Assembly (NCBI GenBank): GCA_028283655.1
Contig: JAPWKE010000003.1
Span: 2,108,001 to 2,172,000, forward strand
Direction of reading: 5' to 3'
DNA length: 64,000 bases
DNA from: Acidobacteriaceae bacterium
GTDB taxonomy: Bacteria; Acidobacteriota; Terriglobia; Terriglobales; Acidobacteriaceae
Shown: positions 62,684 to 64,000 of the stretch, piece by piece
Layout: every line of letters begins with the position of its first letter
How positions within the stretch are numbered: the stretch's first letter is position 1
Program-made: the position numbers and the translations under genes
Notes under the pieces: model-generated
The model's input: only the letters and a program-made list of their open reading frames with translations
What the model was told of the DNA's origin: nothing
Database searches by the model: none

Positions 62684-63119
62684 CGCTGTCCGCCCGGTTC
62701 CGCAGCTTCAACACGACCTGCGCACCCGCCATACTCAGCCAGAAAACGATGAACTCCGTAAACGGCGGCGGTGCGCTCATCGCGCCGTACGAACGCAGGA
62801 AATCGCTTACGGTCGACACCGCCAGCGTGATCCCCACAGCCCACACAATCGCCTGCACCACGAGCCAGCGCTTGAACTCGTCCTGCTCATCGCGCAGATA
62901 CAGGCCCACCACCGCCAGCAGAGCGATGATCGGAATCGCAGGCAGCAGAGACACCGCCCACAACTTCGGCCCGGTGAAGTGGTGCGAGCGCACCAGCGCA
63001 GTCACCTGCCACACCGCACCCATGTAGCAAATCATGATTCCGATCGCTCGCCGCGAGTACTCCCGCGCAGCCTTGCTGCGCTCTTTGCAGATCAATCCAC
63101 TCAACACTGAAGCCATCAT
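62676..63119 (-). CDS. membrane protein of XRE cassette
   Basis: A 147-residue protein with four likely membrane helices (about residues 25-43, 52-71, 86-105 and 119-137) and a charged connecting loop (YLRDEQDEFKRW). It starts ATGATG at 63119 after GAGGGGGA. First gene of the cassette; the last codons overlap the XRE gene. No recognised family. The arrangement (membrane protein, XRE, two further small membrane proteins) suggests a membrane-sensing or immunity-like unit, which is inference. Confidence 0.7.
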   Translation of the reverse strand: MMASVLSGLICKERSKAAREYSRRAIGIMICYMGAVWQVTALVRSHHFTGPKLWAVSLLPAIPIIALLAVVGLYLRDEQDEFKRWLVVQAIVWAVGITLAVSTVSDFLRSYGAMSAPPPFTEFIVFWLSMAGAQVVLKLRNRADSDE

Positions 63120-63162
63120 TCCCCCTCAGGAGTGCCTCAATCGCCCACCTGGTGACAAGCAA

Positions 63163-63203
63163 ACTTTACGTCAAGCTTCCTTGTCATGTCAAGCAAGCTT
63201 GTC
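63163..63203 (-). promoter_or_regulatory. promoter and inverted-repeat operator of the XRE cassette
   Basis: On the minus strand TTGACA (complement of 63187-63192) and TAAAGT (complement of 63163-63168) are separated by 18 nt, about 45 nt before the cassette's first ATG. The -35 lies inside an inverted repeat with 17-nt arms 63170-63186 and 63187-63203 (14 of 17 positions match), a likely operator for the XRE regulator. Confidence 0.65.
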
Positions 63204-63253
63204 TAGCATTTGTCGAAATTATTCTCCGCCTGTCGTACGCTCAAAGAACTGCT

Positions 63254-64000
63254 ATGAACGTGAACTTCGCCGAGCGCGCCCACAACCACAACTTCAAGCT
63301 CGACCCCATCGTGCGTTCGCTGCTCGACACCGACTTCTACAAGCTGCTGATGCTGCAGTTCGTCTGGAAGAACTTTCCCCAGACACACGTCACCAGCGAG
63401 ATCCACAACCGCACCACGCGTGTCCGCCTCGCCGACCGCATCTCGGCCTCCGCACTGCGCGATCAGATGGAGCACGTCCGCGGCCTGCGTTACCTGAAGT
63501 CCGAGCTTGTCTGGCTGGCGGGCAACACCTTCTACGGCACACGCCAGATCTTCGAGCCGGCCTTTCTCGACTGGCTTGAGCACAACCACCGCCTCTCCGA
63601 CTACGAGATCCACGAACACGAAGGCCAACTCATCATCCGCTTCTCCGGCCTCTGGACAGAGGTAACGATGTGGGAGGTCTACTCCCTCGCCATCGTTAGC
63701 GAGATGAAGACCCGCGCCGCGCTCGCTGAACTCAACGAACTCGAACTCGACGTCCTCTACGCTCGCGCCAAGACGCGCCTCTGGGACAAGATCGAGCTGC
63801 TGCGCAAAGTCCCCGGCCTGCGCCTTTCTGACTTCGGCACACGCCGCCGCCACAGCTTTCTCTGGCAGGAGTACTGCGTTCAGGCCCTCGCCTCCGCGCT
63901 GAACTCTGACCCCGCAGATCCGCGCCTCACCGGCACCTCGAACACCGCGCTCGCATACAAACACAACCTCGAAGCCATTGGCACCAACGCGCATGAGCTG
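63254..64000 (+). CDS. pncB: nicotinate phosphoribosyltransferase, 3' end cut by window
   Basis: The first 249 codons of a nicotinate phosphoribosyltransferase, which makes nicotinate mononucleotide for NAD salvage. Seen are LLDTDFYKLLMLQFVW near the N-terminus, EIHNRTTRVRL, LWEVYSLAIVSEM (as TMWEVYSLAIVSEM), DFGTRRRHSFLWQEY, and at the edge GTSNTALAYKHNLEAIGTNAHEL. The frame is open to the window end. The ATG at 63254 has no strong ribosome site; a TACGCT hexamer lies 12 nt upstream. Divergent from the XRE cassette. Confidence 0.93.
   Translation, partial: MNVNFAERAHNHNFKLDPIVRSLLDTDFYKLLMLQFVWKNFPQTHVTSEIHNRTTRVRLADRISASALRDQMEHVRGLRYLKSELVWLAGNTFYGTRQIFEPAFLDWLEHNHRLSDYEIHEHEGQLIIRFSGLWTEVTMWEVYSLAIVSEMKTRAALAELNELELDVLYARAKTRLWDKIELLRKVPGLRLSDFGTRRRHSFLWQEYCVQALASALNSDPADPRLTGTSNTALAYKHNLEAIGTNAHEL

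Overview
The window is a 64-kb stretch of GC-rich, gene-dense bacterial chromosome. No phage, insertion sequence or CRISPR array was seen. It most resembles Acidobacteriota of the Terriglobus/Granulicella/Edaphobacter type. That is an inference from gene content: a secreted 'VWFA-related' protein of the acidobacterial kind, polygalacturonase and trehalase, a secreted CotH-type kinase, a deoxyhypusine-synthase-like protein and a TMEM175-type channel. No 16S rRNA or other marker is present to confirm it.

Layout. 1-6.4 kb: truncated hypothetical gene, DMT exporter, small secreted protein, a repeat cluster, threonine synthase, ParDE-like toxin-antitoxin pair, Cof-type HAD phosphatase, lytic transglycosylase and a YbhN-like membrane protein. 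6.4-11.3 kb: VWA protein, nrdR, NAD-type isocitrate dehydrogenase, and a cupredoxin-like lipoprotein gene broken by a frameshift. 11.3-22.5 kb: aspartate-family amino-acid genes asd-lysC-dapB and, after an insert (TonB receptor/MarR pair, M29 aminopeptidase, trehalase, TMEM175 channel), dapA and dapD; threonine synthase lies 8 kb upstream. 22.6-36.4 kb: surface and envelope proteins (CotH lipoprotein, metallophosphatase, GH28, PLD lipoprotein, OPT transporter), RNase J, a MerR/TPR protein and tRNA-Thr(CGT). 36.4-46.7 kb: ispF, VapBC-like pair, gltX, TlpA plus DsbD-N proteins, kdsD, proS and a bifunctional class A PBP. 46.7-52.5 kb: an lhr-nei2 repair operon. 52.5-60.3 kb: nucleoside salvage and uptake (cdd, deoA, nupC, later a PNP and udk), interleaved with a MscS channel and an SDR/HxlR divergent pair. 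60.3-64 kb: deoxyhypusine-synthase-like gene, a small XRE/membrane-protein cassette and the start of pncB.

Recurrent structural features. Many intergenic gaps hold perfect GC-rich hairpins, mostly between convergent genes, which fit bidirectional terminators. About a dozen genes have a TAnnnT -10-like hexamer 6-10 nt before the start codon and no Shine-Dalgarno sequence, as expected of leaderless transcripts. Four regulators or toxin-antitoxin loci (MarR, HxlR, VapBC, XRE) have candidate operator repeats in their intergenic regions. The most discovery-like items are the XRE/small-membrane-protein cassette with its embedded 29-residue ORF and operator-promoter, the leaderless start pattern, the frameshifted cupredoxin lipoprotein, and the paired 15-bp repeats between the TonB receptor and MarR genes.
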